Source: CAJBVG01 sp943371425 (lineage in GTDB: Bacteria; Bacteroidota; Bacteroidia; Sphingobacteriales; Sphingobacteriaceae). Taken from it: a DNA stretch of 64,000 bases. Shown one piece after another: positions 1 to 7,467 of this stretch. The first letter of the stretch is position 1. Every line of letters begins with the position of its first letter. Location of the stretch: NCBI GenBank assembly GCA_943371425.1, contig CALRUR010000006.1, positions 1 through 64,000 of the forward strand. The letters run 5' to 3'. A program made the translations under genes and the position numbers. Under the pieces are notes generated by a model. The model ran no database searches. It saw nothing but the letters and a program-made list of their open reading frames with translations, and was not told where the DNA came from.

Positions 1-30
1 AAGTGGTGCCACCACTTAAGTCGTGCCACC
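1..30. promoter_or_regulatory. Perfect 17-bp palindrome plus a partial copy, possible operator
   Basis: Bases 1-8 (AAGTGGTG) and 10-17 (CACCACTT) are exact reverse complements around one base. A partial direct copy (GTGCCACC) follows at 23-30. The element lies about 60 bp upstream of the DUF3127 gene, where an operator could sit, but it touches the window edge, so it may instead belong to a terminator or repeat of the preceding gene. No regulator can be assigned. Confidence 0.35.
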
Positions 31-90
31 AAAAACGTACCTAAATTCAAAAAAAATCATAAATTTGAATAAAATATAAGTTAAACAAAA

Positions 91-459
91 ATGGCATTAG
101 AGGTTCAAGGAAAATTAGTAGATGTATTTGAAACAGTACAGATTACAGACAAGTTTAAAAAAAGAGAGTTTGTTGTTGAAACAGAAGAGCGTGGTTACCA
201 ACAATATGTAAAATTTCAATTAAATCAAGATAAGTGCAGCTTAATTGATGATCATAAATTAGGTGATGAGTTGAAAGTTGCTTTTAACCTTTCTGGTAAA
301 CCTTATACTAGAAAAACAGGCGAAAAAGACTATATTACCAATATTGTAGCTTGGAAAATCGATAAAGTAAGCGCTGGTTCTGCTCCTATGCCGAGCAATG
401 AGCCTCCTGTTTTTAACATGGATAGCTTAGAGGCGAGTGCAGACGACCTTCCATTTTAA
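91..459 (+). CDS. DUF3127 family protein with an SSB-like C-terminal tail
   Basis: A 122-residue protein that I recognise as the Bacteroidota DUF3127 family, whose function is not established. Residues 1 to about 95 form a compact beta-rich region consistent with a small OB-like fold. Residues 96-115 look like a flexible linker, and the protein ends in DDLPF (118-122). That ending copies the acidic, Phe-terminated tip that bacterial single-stranded DNA-binding proteins (SSB) use to recruit repair and replication partners. I infer a possible SSB-like role, either binding nucleic acid or competing for SSB partners; the fold similarity is a guess, whereas the tail is directly visible. The start ATG follows an A-rich leader. 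It appears monocistronic, with a hairpin at 571-592 separating it from exbB. Confidence 0.75.
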   Translation: MALEVQGKLVDVFETVQITDKFKKREFVVETEERGYQQYVKFQLNQDKCSLIDDHKLGDELKVAFNLSGKPYTRKTGEKDYITNIVAWKIDKVSAGSAPMPSNEPPVFNMDSLEASADDLPF

Positions 460-559
460 TTTTGAAGCCCGATTTAAGCACTGAATTGTAACTATTTTGT
501 CAGAATGTTAAATTTATGTGAATAAATCGTCTTAAAATTTTTTTATTGCTTAAAAATTA

Positions 560-567
560 TAATTTTG
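560..567 (+). promoter_or_regulatory. Candidate -7 promoter box (TAATTTTG) for the exbB cluster
   Basis: TAATTTTG matches the Bacteroidota -7 consensus TAnnTTTG. I see no convincing TTG at the matching -33 distance. Transcription would start at about 571-573, exactly at the base of the next hairpin, so the exbB mRNA would begin with a stem-loop. Confidence 0.4.
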
Positions 568-570
568 TGA

Positions 571-600
571 GCCCTATAATTGTTTATAGGGCAATTTTTA
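571..600 (+). terminator. 9-bp hairpin with T-rich tail before exbB
   Basis: GCCCTATAA (571-579) pairs perfectly with TTATAGGGC (584-592) over a 4-nt loop, followed by AATTTTTA. It can terminate the DUF3127 transcript. Because a -7 box ends 3 nt before it, it may also form the 5' end of the exbB transcript. Confidence 0.6.
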
Positions 601-649
601 TAATAAACAGAACGTTAAACAAACAGTTAAAAAACAAATAAATTTAAAA

Positions 650-1489
650 ATGGCAAATGAGGCAAAAGTAGCAACTGCTGCAAAAGAAGAGAAGAATGGT
701 TTAAGTTCCATCTTTGCATCTATCACTATTCCATTGTGTTTAGTTGTGGGTATTTTAATTTACAAATTTGTAATGGGTAGCCCATCAAACTTTGAAGGTG
801 GCGATCCAAACAATCACCCAATTAGCGAAGGCGCAGGACAAGTGTTAGGTTTAATTTACAAAGGTGGTTTCATCGTACCTATCTTATTATCGTTAGTATT
901 GATGAACATTACTTTTTCAATCGAAAGATTTTTAACAATTGCTAAAGCTCAAGGTAAAGGAAGAGCAGAATCCTTTGTTCGTAAAATCAGAACTCATTTA
1001 GACAACAATAATGTTGATGCTGCTATCAAAGAATGTGATGTGCAAAGAGGTTCGGTTGCTAACGTTTTACGTTCAACTTTAGTGAAGTACAAAGAAATGG
1101 AAAACACTACTGGTTTAGATTTAGACCAAAAAGTACTTTCTATTCAAAAAGAATTAGAAGAATCTACAACATTAGAATTACCAGGTTTAGAGAAAAACTT
1201 AGTAATTATTGCAACGATGGCTTCTGTTTCAACGTTAATCGCTTTATTAGGAACGGTAATTGGTATGATTCGTGCGTTCGCGGCATTAGCAACAGCTGGT
1301 TCTCCAGACTCAGTAGCTCTTGCAAACGGTATCTCTGAAGCCTTAATTAATACAGCTTTAGGTATTGGTAACTCTGCAGTTGCAACCATTATGTACAACG
1401 TATTTACTTCTAAAATAGATGCAATTACATATGCAATTGATGAAGCTGGTTACAGTATCATTCAAACGTTTAATGCAAAACACAGATAA
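650..1489 (+). CDS. exbB: ExbB/TolQ/MotA-family proton channel subunit
   Basis: A 279-residue inner-membrane protein of the MotA/TolQ/ExbB family, which with ExbD harvests the proton motive force to energise TonB. Hydrophobic segments lie near residues 20-42, 72-92, 180-210 and 225-255. The family's signature is the last two helices and the loop between them (TLIALLGTVIGMIRAF near 195-210, then the Ala/Gly-rich segment). The first helix plus the Gly/Asn-rich loop at 44-62 is an extra N-terminal part common in Bacteroidota versions. It heads a cluster with two exbD genes and tonB, all on the same strand with spacers of 16-37 bp, so co-transcription is likely. Confidence 0.93.
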   Translation: MANEAKVATAAKEEKNGLSSIFASITIPLCLVVGILIYKFVMGSPSNFEGGDPNNHPISEGAGQVLGLIYKGGFIVPILLSLVLMNITFSIERFLTIAKAQGKGRAESFVRKIRTHLDNNNVDAAIKECDVQRGSVANVLRSTLVKYKEMENTTGLDLDQKVLSIQKELEESTTLELPGLEKNLVIIATMASVSTLIALLGTVIGMIRAFAALATAGSPDSVALANGISEALINTALGIGNSAVATIMYNVFTSKIDAITYAIDEAGYSIIQTFNAKHR

Positions 1490-1518
1490 GATTATTAATA
1501 TAATTTAAACGAAACAAA

Positions 1519-2118
1519 ATGTCAAAAGTAAAGGTACCTCGTAAGAGCACAGTAGTGGATATGACGGCAATGACCGACGTAGCCTTCTTGCTACTTACGT
1601 TCTTTATGTTGGCAACTAAGTTTAAACCCGATGAGCCTGTGACGGTGACTACACCTTCATCTATCTCGGAGATAAAGCTTCCAGAAACGGATATTTTATT
1701 ATTAACAATCGATAAAGATTCTAAAGTTTATTTCGCAATGGATGGTGATCAAAACAGGATTACACTTCTTGAGAAAATGGGCGAGAAATATAAACTGACA
1801 TTTACTGCAGAACAGAAAAAACAATTTTCATTGTTAAGTTCTTTTGGCGTGTCTATTAAACAACTTGGCTCTTATTTAGATCTTGATACAGAAAAACGCA
1901 AAGAATTCAAACAACAAGGAATTCCTTGCGATACTCTGAATAATGAATTAGCAGATTGGATTTTACAAGCGCGTTTTACTAATAAAAATTTACGCGTAGC
2001 TGTAAAAGGAGATGGTGATGCAGGATATCCTGTAGTGAAACAAGTAATTTCTACACTACAAGATAAAAAAGTGAACCGTTTCAACTTTATCACAAGCTTA
2101 GAAAAAGCTGACAATTAA
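1519..2118 (+). CDS. exbD: ExbD-family proton channel subunit (first copy)
   Basis: A 199-residue biopolymer-transport protein. One N-terminal membrane helix (about residues 17-36, TDVAFLLLTFFML) carries Asp20 at the position of the proton-carrying Asp of ExbD. The remainder is periplasmic. This periplasmic part is longer than in proteobacterial ExbD (usually about 140 residues in total), with a charged, probably helical insert near residues 85-130. It is followed 37 bp later by a second, divergent exbD, so the complex is probably hetero-oligomeric in ExbD. Confidence 0.92.
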   Translation: MSKVKVPRKSTVVDMTAMTDVAFLLLTFFMLATKFKPDEPVTVTTPSSISEIKLPETDILLLTIDKDSKVYFAMDGDQNRITLLEKMGEKYKLTFTAEQKKQFSLLSSFGVSIKQLGSYLDLDTEKRKEFKQQGIPCDTLNNELADWILQARFTNKNLRVAVKGDGDAGYPVVKQVISTLQDKKVNRFNFITSLEKADN

Positions 2119-2155
2119 TTTTTAACAATATTTTCTAATTTAATTAGATAAAGAT

Positions 2156-2791
2156 ATGGCAGATATAGACACCGGTGGGGGTGGCGGTAAAAAAGGCAAG
2201 AAAGTTAGAGGTAAAAAGCAATCAACACGTGTTGACTTTACACCGATGGTTGACTTGGGCTTCCTTTTAATTACGTTCTTCATGTTAACAACATCGATGA
2301 ACAAGCCACAAACCATGGAGATTAACATGCCGGTAAAGGATAAAGAGTTAACTGAAGAAGAAAAAACGAAAGTAAAAGCTTCGCAGGCAATGACTATTCT
2401 ACTTACAAAAGACAATAAAGTAGTTTACTATTTTGTTGATGAAAAAACAGGAGAGCCAGGCACACCACAAGTTACAAACTTTGGTAAGGCAGGAATTCGT
2501 GCAACACTTTTGAAAGAAAACCGCATGCGTAATGCTAAAGTAGATTCTATTGCAATCTATAAAGAGCAATTACAAACAAATAAAATTGATGAACAAACAT
2601 TTAGAAACAACGTAGCTGCGATAAAATCATTTAAAGATGGTTTAATAGTACTAATAAAAGCAAACGATGATTCTAAATACAAAAACTTAGTGGACATTTT
2701 GGACGAAATGAACATCTGTAACATTGGTCGTTATGCAATTGTAGACATTACACCAATGGAAGTAGATATGTTAAAAGAAACTCCTTTATAG
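2156..2791 (+). CDS. exbD: ExbD-family proton channel subunit (second copy)
   Basis: A 211-residue ExbD paralogue. A cytoplasmic N-terminus rich in Gly and Lys (residues 7-21) precedes the single membrane helix (about 29-47), which contains the conserved Asp33 in the PMVDLGFLL context. The periplasmic domain contains a charged segment (about 60-75) and ends in a family-typical region with DILDEMNICNIGRYAIVDI. It shares the helix motif with the preceding gene but is only weakly similar beyond it, so this is an old duplication. It lies 16 bp upstream of tonB. Confidence 0.92.
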   Translation: MADIDTGGGGGKKGKKVRGKKQSTRVDFTPMVDLGFLLITFFMLTTSMNKPQTMEINMPVKDKELTEEEKTKVKASQAMTILLTKDNKVVYYFVDEKTGEPGTPQVTNFGKAGIRATLLKENRMRNAKVDSIAIYKEQLQTNKIDEQTFRNNVAAIKSFKDGLIVLIKANDDSKYKNLVDILDEMNICNIGRYAIVDITPMEVDMLKETPL

Positions 2792-2807
2792 TTCTTAGAT
2801 TAAGAAT

Positions 2808-3608
2808 ATGGCTAAAATAGATTTATACGACACCAAGTGGCTTAGCCTCGTATTTAAAGGTAGAAACCAAGAATACGGTGCTTTTGAAATCCGCAAGGTA
2901 TATCCAAGAAATGCGTTTTTAGGAATTGTATTATCAATTGTAATATTTACACTTTCTGTAAGTGCACCTTTGATTATAAAATTAATTACGAATGCATTGC
3001 CTGAGGAAAAAGTAGTTTTGGTAAATAACACTACCGACTTAGAGGAACCACCACCGGTTGATAAAAACCAACCTGCAACACCTCCTCCTCCTCCGCCACC
3101 TCCGTTGAAGTCGACTATTAAGTTTACTCCACCTGTAATTAAGCCAGATGAGGAAGTACCAGATGAACCACCTCCAACGCAAGATAAATTGCAAGAAGTG
3201 GATGCCGGTGCTAAAACAGTAGAAGGTGACCCTAATGCAGATGTAGATTTAAGTGGTTTAGAAGATGGAACTGGTGATGTAATTGGTGAAGAACAAGTTT
3301 TCTTAGCCGTAGAACAGCAACCAGAATTTCCTGGAGGCGAATCTGCTTTAATTGCATACATCGCAAAAAATACAAAGTACCCAGCTATTGCTCGCGAAAA
3401 CAATATTGAAGGAAGAGTATTTATTAGTTTCGTAGTAGAAAAAGATGGGAATATATCTGACGTAAAAGTAATACGTGGTATTGGTGGTGGTTGTGATGAA
3501 GAAGCTAAACGCGTAATAAAAGGTTTGCCTAAATTTACACCAGGTAAACAAAACGGTCGTCCTGTACGTGTACAGTTTAACGTACCAGTTAACTTTAAGT
3601 TAATGTAA
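2808..3608 (+). CDS. tonB: TonB-family energy transducer
   Basis: A 266-residue protein with the classical TonB layout: a short cytoplasmic N-terminus, one membrane helix (about 37-60), a Pro-rich periplasm-spanning region (about 81-125, including a run of eight prolines), a Gly/Asp-rich acidic linker, and a C-terminal TonB_C domain (about 177-266). The last carries the features YPAIARENNIEGRVFISFVV, GGGCDEEAKRVIKGLPKFTPG and RVQFNVPVNF. It transmits energy from ExbB/ExbD to TonB-dependent outer-membrane receptors. No receptor is encoded in this window, so its clients are unknown. Confidence 0.93.
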   Translation: MAKIDLYDTKWLSLVFKGRNQEYGAFEIRKVYPRNAFLGIVLSIVIFTLSVSAPLIIKLITNALPEEKVVLVNNTTDLEEPPPVDKNQPATPPPPPPPPLKSTIKFTPPVIKPDEEVPDEPPPTQDKLQEVDAGAKTVEGDPNADVDLSGLEDGTGDVIGEEQVFLAVEQQPEFPGGESALIAYIAKNTKYPAIARENNIEGRVFISFVVEKDGNISDVKVIRGIGGGCDEEAKRVIKGLPKFTPGKQNGRPVRVQFNVPVNFKLM

Positions 3609-3620
3609 TAAAATTTTAGG

Positions 3621-3830
3621 GTGAGTGCAAGAGAAAATGTTCTGTTTGTTTTTGGAATTTTAATGTCGCTGGTTTATGCAGCTATTGGAATCGTTTGCCT
3701 AACAATACCGAGCTTCTTAGCAGATTACTCATCAAATATTAAAGCAGGAATAGGCATCATTTTTATTGTCTATTCCTGCTTTCGTTTATATCGTTCCATT
3801 CAAAAATATAAAACGAGAAATGAAGAATAA
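3621..3830 (+). CDS. Small two-helix membrane protein of the tonB cluster
   Basis: A 69-residue protein with two hydrophobic helices (about residues 7-29 and 39-57) separated by a short polar loop and ending in a basic tail (FRLYRSIQKYKTRNEE). The start is GTG at 3621, because the only internal ATG (3663) would cut the first helix. It lies 12 bp after tonB and its end overlaps the start of the next gene by 11 bp, which argues for co-translation and against a chance reading frame. I do not recognise a function; membrane assembly or stabilisation of the ExbBD-TonB complex is only a positional guess. Confidence 0.65.
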   Translation: MSARENVLFVFGILMSLVYAAIGIVCLTIPSFLADYSSNIKAGIGIIFIVYSCFRLYRSIQKYKTRNEE

Positions 3831-4755
3831 GTACTTATATCTATTAATACTCGCAGCTGCAATTACTTATAGCGCTTGTTCTAATGTTGATAAAAATGGG
3901 AAACCATTAAGTACAACTACTTCTGGTGATGTAAAAATTGCCGCCGATGAAACACTTCTTCCTGTAATAGATTCGCAAGAACAAGTTTTCGAAACCATCT
4001 ATCCTAAAGCTGATGTAAATATTCAATATTTACCAGAATCAGATATTGTTAATCTTTTTGTGAACGATAGCGTCCAACTAATTGTGTTACCACGTGAGTT
4101 GAACGAAGAGGAAATGAATGTTTTCAAATCAAACAAAATAGTTCCAAGAACAAACAAAATCGCTACAGATGCCGTTGCACTTATAATTAACAAAGCGAAT
4201 TCTGATACTACTCTTGAATTAGCTCAAGTAAGAGAAATTATAAGAGGAAATATTACTAGTTGGAATCAGCTTGATAAAAACTCGAGTATCGGAAATATTG
4301 ATATAGTGTTTGATAATTCTAAAAGCAGCACTGTACAATACATGATTCGATTAGTGGGTAAAAAAGACATTAAAGGCTACGCCTTAAAGACCAACGAAGA
4401 AGTAATAAATTACGTTGGTAAAAATAAAGGAGCTATTGGTATTATAGGATTAAATTGGATAAGTGATAGAGACGATTCTAGCACCATCTATTTTAAGAAA
4501 AATATAAATATTATTGGTATTAAAGGCGATCCAGGAGATTTAGGCGACGATTATTTTTACCAGCCTTACCAAGCATATTTAGCAACCAAACAATATGCTT
4601 TAATTAGAAGCGTATACACCATTTGCAGAGAACCTCGCGCAGGTTTAGCAACAGGTTTTGCCTCTTTTATAAATGGGGATAAAGGACAAAAAATAATTTT
4701 AAAAGCAGGGCTTTTGCCAGCAAATGCACCTATTAGAATTATTTCAACAGAATAA
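3820..4755 (+). CDS. PstS-like phosphate-binding-type lipoprotein
   Basis: A 311-residue exported lipoprotein of the PBP-like/PstS superfamily. I place the start at ATG 3820. This gives a clean lipoprotein signal with lipobox YSAC (Cys20), whereas the longer upstream frame has no signal at its end. The mature part shows the periplasmic-binding layout, with IAADETLLPVIDSQ near the start, a Ser/Lys-rich SKSSTVQY segment as in the phosphate-binding loop, and a late GFASFINGDKGQKIILKAGL motif typical of PstS. No pstCAB transporter genes are nearby. Its position between tonB and a TPR gene suggests a sensing or scaffold role in the TonB system rather than ABC uptake; that is inference. Confidence 0.8.
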   Translation: MKNKYLYLLILAAAITYSACSNVDKNGKPLSTTTSGDVKIAADETLLPVIDSQEQVFETIYPKADVNIQYLPESDIVNLFVNDSVQLIVLPRELNEEEMNVFKSNKIVPRTNKIATDAVALIINKANSDTTLELAQVREIIRGNITSWNQLDKNSSIGNIDIVFDNSKSSTVQYMIRLVGKKDIKGYALKTNEEVINYVGKNKGAIGIIGLNWISDRDDSSTIYFKKNINIIGIKGDPGDLGDDYFYQPYQAYLATKQYALIRSVYTICREPRAGLATGFASFINGDKGQKIILKAGLLPANAPIRIISTE

Positions 4756-4790
4756 GAATTAATATTTTTTCAAAATAATAAATAATAAAG

Positions 4791-6389
4791 ATGAACAAAC
4801 AACTGAAGAAAATTGCCCTTGGTATTTTTGCCGTTTTTTGTACAGTTACAATTGTGAAAGCGCAAACCGCTTTAGAGGGAATCCGTGCAATTGAAGTTGA
4901 ACAATTTGAAAATGCGAAAAGAATTTTTTCGACATTAATAACTAGCAACCCTAACGATGCTGATAATTATTTCTACTTAGGAAGAGCTTATTATGGTCAA
5001 GAAAAAATTGATTCGGCAAAGTTTTATTTTGATAAAGGTTTAACCGTAAACCCTAACTCTGCTTTAAACTTAGTAGGCTTAGGATCTATTTCTTTTGATA
5101 TTGGAAATGATGCAGATGCAAAAGCTAGTTTTGAAAAAGCAGTTGCTTTAACATTAGCAAAAGACTACAGAACACTAAAATATATCGGTAAAGCATACGC
5201 TGAGTTAGGCAAGAAAAATTATAACGAGGCTTTAAACTACTTAAACAGAGCAAAAACTATTGAACCTAAAAATCCAGAGATTTATGTTTCTATTGGTGAT
5301 GTGTACATGGAACAATCTAACGGTTCTGATGCTGTAAAATATTACAATGATGCATTAAAAATAGATGCAAACTATGTAAATGCTCATGTACGTACTGGTA
5401 AATTATACACTAGAGCTTTAAATTACCAAGAAGCAAAAACTGCTTTCGAAAAAGCAATTACAATAGATGCTAACTACCCACCAATTTACAGAGAATACGG
5501 AGAGTTAGAACTAAGTGCAAAGAAATACGAAAGTGCGGTTGAGAATTATAAAAAATACATGGACTTAACAGATAAGTCTACAAACTCTCAATTACGTTAT
5601 GCACGCTTTTTATTTGTTGGAAAACAATACCAAGAGTCTGCAGATTTGATTAAACAAATTATTCCGAAAGATTCATCAGATTATATTATCTACCGTTTAT
5701 TAGGTTATTCATCTTATGAAATAAAAGATTACAAAGTAGGGTTGAGTGCAATGAATAAATTTTTTGCAATGAATCCTCGTAAAATTTTAGGAACAGATTA
5801 TTCTTATTTAGGAAAATTGCAAGTGAAAAATAAGTTAGACTCATTGGGTATGACTAATATTTTGAAAGCAATTGAAATGGATACTACTACCAAAGAATTG
5901 TATGGCGATTTAGCTGATGCTTATTTCTCTCAAAAGAAATATAAGTTAGCAGCCGAAGCATATGAGAAGAAAATTGAAGGTGGTAAACCTGGTCCGGTTG
6001 ATTTTTTCTATATAGGCAGAGCTTATTATTTCGGATTAGAATTTGTAAAATCTGATTCAGCATTTTCTCAATTAATTCAGCAAAAAGCAGATTTCGCAAC
6101 AGCTTGGTTATACAGAGCGCGTAATAATTTTAGGATTGATGATGCCGATGGCAAATCTGATGGAATGGCTAAACCATACTATGAAAAATTCGTAGAGCTA
6201 ACCTTAGCTGACCCTAAATACGATGTTAAAAAATCTGGGAAAGATTTGATTGAGTCTTATAAGTATTTAGGCGATTATTATTTCAGCATTGCTAACGATA
6301 AGGCTAATTCGAAAACCTATTGGTTAAAAGTCTTAGAAATAGATCCGAATGATAAACAAGCTAAAGATGTTTTAGCAGGTTTAAAATAA
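4791..6389 (+). CDS. Exported tetratricopeptide-repeat protein
   Basis: A 532-residue protein with a Sec signal peptide (cleavage likely after KAQ near residue 25) followed by TPR units along nearly the whole length. Examples are NYFYLGRAYYGQEK, LGSISFDIGNDADAKASFEKA, AYAELGKKNYNEALNYLNRA and IYVSIGDVYMEQSNGSDAVKYY. TPR arrays bind protein partners, here in the periplasm. It follows the PstS-like gene by 35 bp and closes the exbB-exbD-exbD-tonB cluster, after which a strong hairpin occurs. It is likely an accessory of this energy-transduction complex; the partner is not known. Confidence 0.85.
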   Translation: MNKQLKKIALGIFAVFCTVTIVKAQTALEGIRAIEVEQFENAKRIFSTLITSNPNDADNYFYLGRAYYGQEKIDSAKFYFDKGLTVNPNSALNLVGLGSISFDIGNDADAKASFEKAVALTLAKDYRTLKYIGKAYAELGKKNYNEALNYLNRAKTIEPKNPEIYVSIGDVYMEQSNGSDAVKYYNDALKIDANYVNAHVRTGKLYTRALNYQEAKTAFEKAITIDANYPPIYREYGELELSAKKYESAVENYKKYMDLTDKSTNSQLRYARFLFVGKQYQESADLIKQIIPKDSSDYIIYRLLGYSSYEIKDYKVGLSAMNKFFAMNPRKILGTDYSYLGKLQVKNKLDSLGMTNILKAIEMDTTTKELYGDLADAYFSQKKYKLAAEAYEKKIEGGKPGPVDFFYIGRAYYFGLEFVKSDSAFSQLIQQKADFATAWLYRARNNFRIDDADGKSDGMAKPYYEKFVELTLADPKYDVKKSGKDLIESYKYLGDYYFSIANDKANSKTYWLKVLEIDPNDKQAKDVLAGLK

Positions 6390-6393
6390 ATAT

Positions 6394-6401
6394 TACATTT
6401 G
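6394..6401 (+). promoter_or_regulatory. Candidate -7 box (TACATTTG) for the nuo operon
   Basis: TACATTTG fits TAnnTTTG and sits immediately before the hairpin at 6402-6427, upstream of nuoA. The expected start point falls inside the left arm of the hairpin. No clear -33 TTG is visible upstream, which here is the end of the TPR coding region. Confidence 0.45.
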
Positions 6402-6437
6402 CATCCCGAAACGATTGTTTCGGGATGTTTAATTTTA
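6402..6437 (+). terminator. 11-bp perfect hairpin between the TPR gene and nuoA
   Basis: CATCCCGAAAC (6402-6412) pairs exactly with GTTTCGGGATG (6417-6427) over the loop GATT, followed by the T-rich stretch TTTAATTTTAT. It should stop transcripts from the tonB cluster. An ATG at 6425 lies inside the right arm and is not a credible start codon; nuoA starts at 6443. Confidence 0.75.
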
Positions 6438-6442
6438 TAAAT

Positions 6443-6814
6443 ATGGAAAGCAGTTTTTTACCATCCGATTATTTTCCGATAATTCTTCAATTTATTGCCG
6501 CATTAGGTTTTGTGGGAGTTACTATGTTAGCTACTCATTTTATTGGGCCTAAACGCAAAACAAAAGATAAATTAGAGAATTTTGAATGTGGAATTGAGCA
6601 ACAAGGTGATGCTCGATCGCCGATTTCAATAAAATACTTCTTAGTAGCCATTTTGTTCGTGTTATTCGACGTGGAGGTTATATTTATGTACCCTTGGGCG
6701 GTTAACTTTAGAGAGATGGGAATGCAGGGTTTAATGGAAATGTTCGTATTTATTGGCTTGCTTTTAGCTGGCTTTGTTTATGTCATCAAAAAAGGTGCTT
6801 TAGACTGGGAATAA
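6443..6814 (+). CDS. nuoA: NADH-quinone oxidoreductase subunit A
   Basis: A 123-residue three-helix membrane subunit of respiratory complex I, located next to the quinone cavity. Helices lie near residues 8-32, 62-85 and 94-115. The family motif KLENFECGIEQQGDARSPIS-type loop is present, as are the acidic residues of the second helix (FDVEVIFMYPWA). I choose ATG 6443 because the in-frame ATG at 6425 is part of a terminator hairpin. This is the first gene of a complete nuoA-N set, separated from nuoB by 110 bp that contain another hairpin. Confidence 0.96.
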   Translation: MESSFLPSDYFPIILQFIAALGFVGVTMLATHFIGPKRKTKDKLENFECGIEQQGDARSPISIKYFLVAILFVLFDVEVIFMYPWAVNFREMGMQGLMEMFVFIGLLLAGFVYVIKKGALDWE

Positions 6815-6861
6815 ATAAGGGATATTTTATCGTTTAAAACCTTTAAAATCAATATTTGTTG

Positions 6862-6869
6862 TAGATTTG
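6862..6869 (+). promoter_or_regulatory. Candidate -7 box (TAGATTTG) upstream of nuoB
   Basis: TAGATTTG matches TAnnTTTG and ends 1 nt before the hairpin at 6871-6899. It could provide an internal promoter for nuoB onwards. No clear -33 element is seen. Confidence 0.4.
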
Positions 6870-6870
6870 C

Positions 6871-6906
6871 CGCTCATCTAGCATAAAACCAGATGAGCGT
6901 TTTTTT
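6871..6906 (+). terminator. Terminator-like hairpin between nuoA and nuoB
   Basis: CGCTCATCT (6871-6879) pairs with AGATGAGCG (6891-6899) across an 11-nt loop, followed by seven T (6900-6906). By structure this is a textbook intrinsic terminator or attenuator, yet it lies within the nuo gene set, 18 bp before nuoB. It implies that nuoA is transcribed separately, or that downstream nuo expression is attenuated or re-initiated. Confidence 0.7.
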
Positions 6907-6924
6907 GATTCGTAAATTAACAGT

Positions 6925-7467
6925 ATGAGCGAGATAAAAATTGTTGAAGCACCAGAAGGTGTTGAAGGAAATGGATACTATGCAACACGACTTGATAAAG
7001 TAGTGGGTTTAGCCCGTTCACATTCCTTGTGGCCATTACCATTTGCAACCTCTTGTTGCGGAATTGAATTCATGGCTACCATGGGTTCACATTACGACTT
7101 TGCTCGTTTTGGTTCAGAACGCCCAAGTTTTTCACCCCGCCAAGCAGACTTATTAATGGTGATGGGTACCATCGCTAAAAAAATGGGACCAGTTTTAAAG
7201 CAAGTGTATTTGCAAATGGCAGAACCCCGTTGGGTAATTGCCGTTGGTGCTTGTGCATCATCAGGAGGGATTTTTGACACATATAGTGTAATGCAAGGAA
7301 TTGATGAGATAATACCTGTGGATGTTTACGTACCAGGTTGCCCTCCAAGACCCGAAGCTATTATCGATGGATTTAACAGAATACAGGACCTCGTGAAAAA
7401 CGAACCAATGAGAAGAAGAAATCTTCCTCAATATCAAGAATTGTTGGCTCAATACGGTATTCAATAA
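6925..7467 (+). CDS. nuoB: NADH-quinone oxidoreductase subunit B
   Basis: A 180-residue peripheral-arm subunit that holds the terminal iron-sulfur cluster N2 and donates electrons to quinone. The four ligands are visible: the adjacent pair Cys44-Cys45 (ATSCCGIEFM), Cys110 (VGACASSGG) and Cys139 (VPGCPPRPEA). Length and motifs are standard. The stop codon overlaps the nuoC start by one base (TAATG), indicating translational coupling. Confidence 0.98.
   Translation: MSEIKIVEAPEGVEGNGYYATRLDKVVGLARSHSLWPLPFATSCCGIEFMATMGSHYDFARFGSERPSFSPRQADLLMVMGTIAKKMGPVLKQVYLQMAEPRWVIAVGACASSGGIFDTYSVMQGIDEIIPVDVYVPGCPPRPEAIIDGFNRIQDLVKNEPMRRRNLPQYQELLAQYGIQ

Noticed and set aside
2795..3403. 202-residue minus-strand reading frame antisense to tonB
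   Set aside because: It is the mirror of the Pro- and Glu-rich TonB coding sequence, giving Gly/Ser-rich low-complexity protein; no start region or family resemblance.
3820..4755. Phosphate ABC transporter component
   Set aside because: The protein looks PstS-like, but no pstC, pstA, pstB or phoU gene is nearby, so a transport role is not supported here.
6425..6442. Earlier ATG for nuoA at 6425
   Set aside because: That ATG is part of the right arm of a perfect 11-bp terminator hairpin; ATG 6443 gives the usual NuoA N-terminus.
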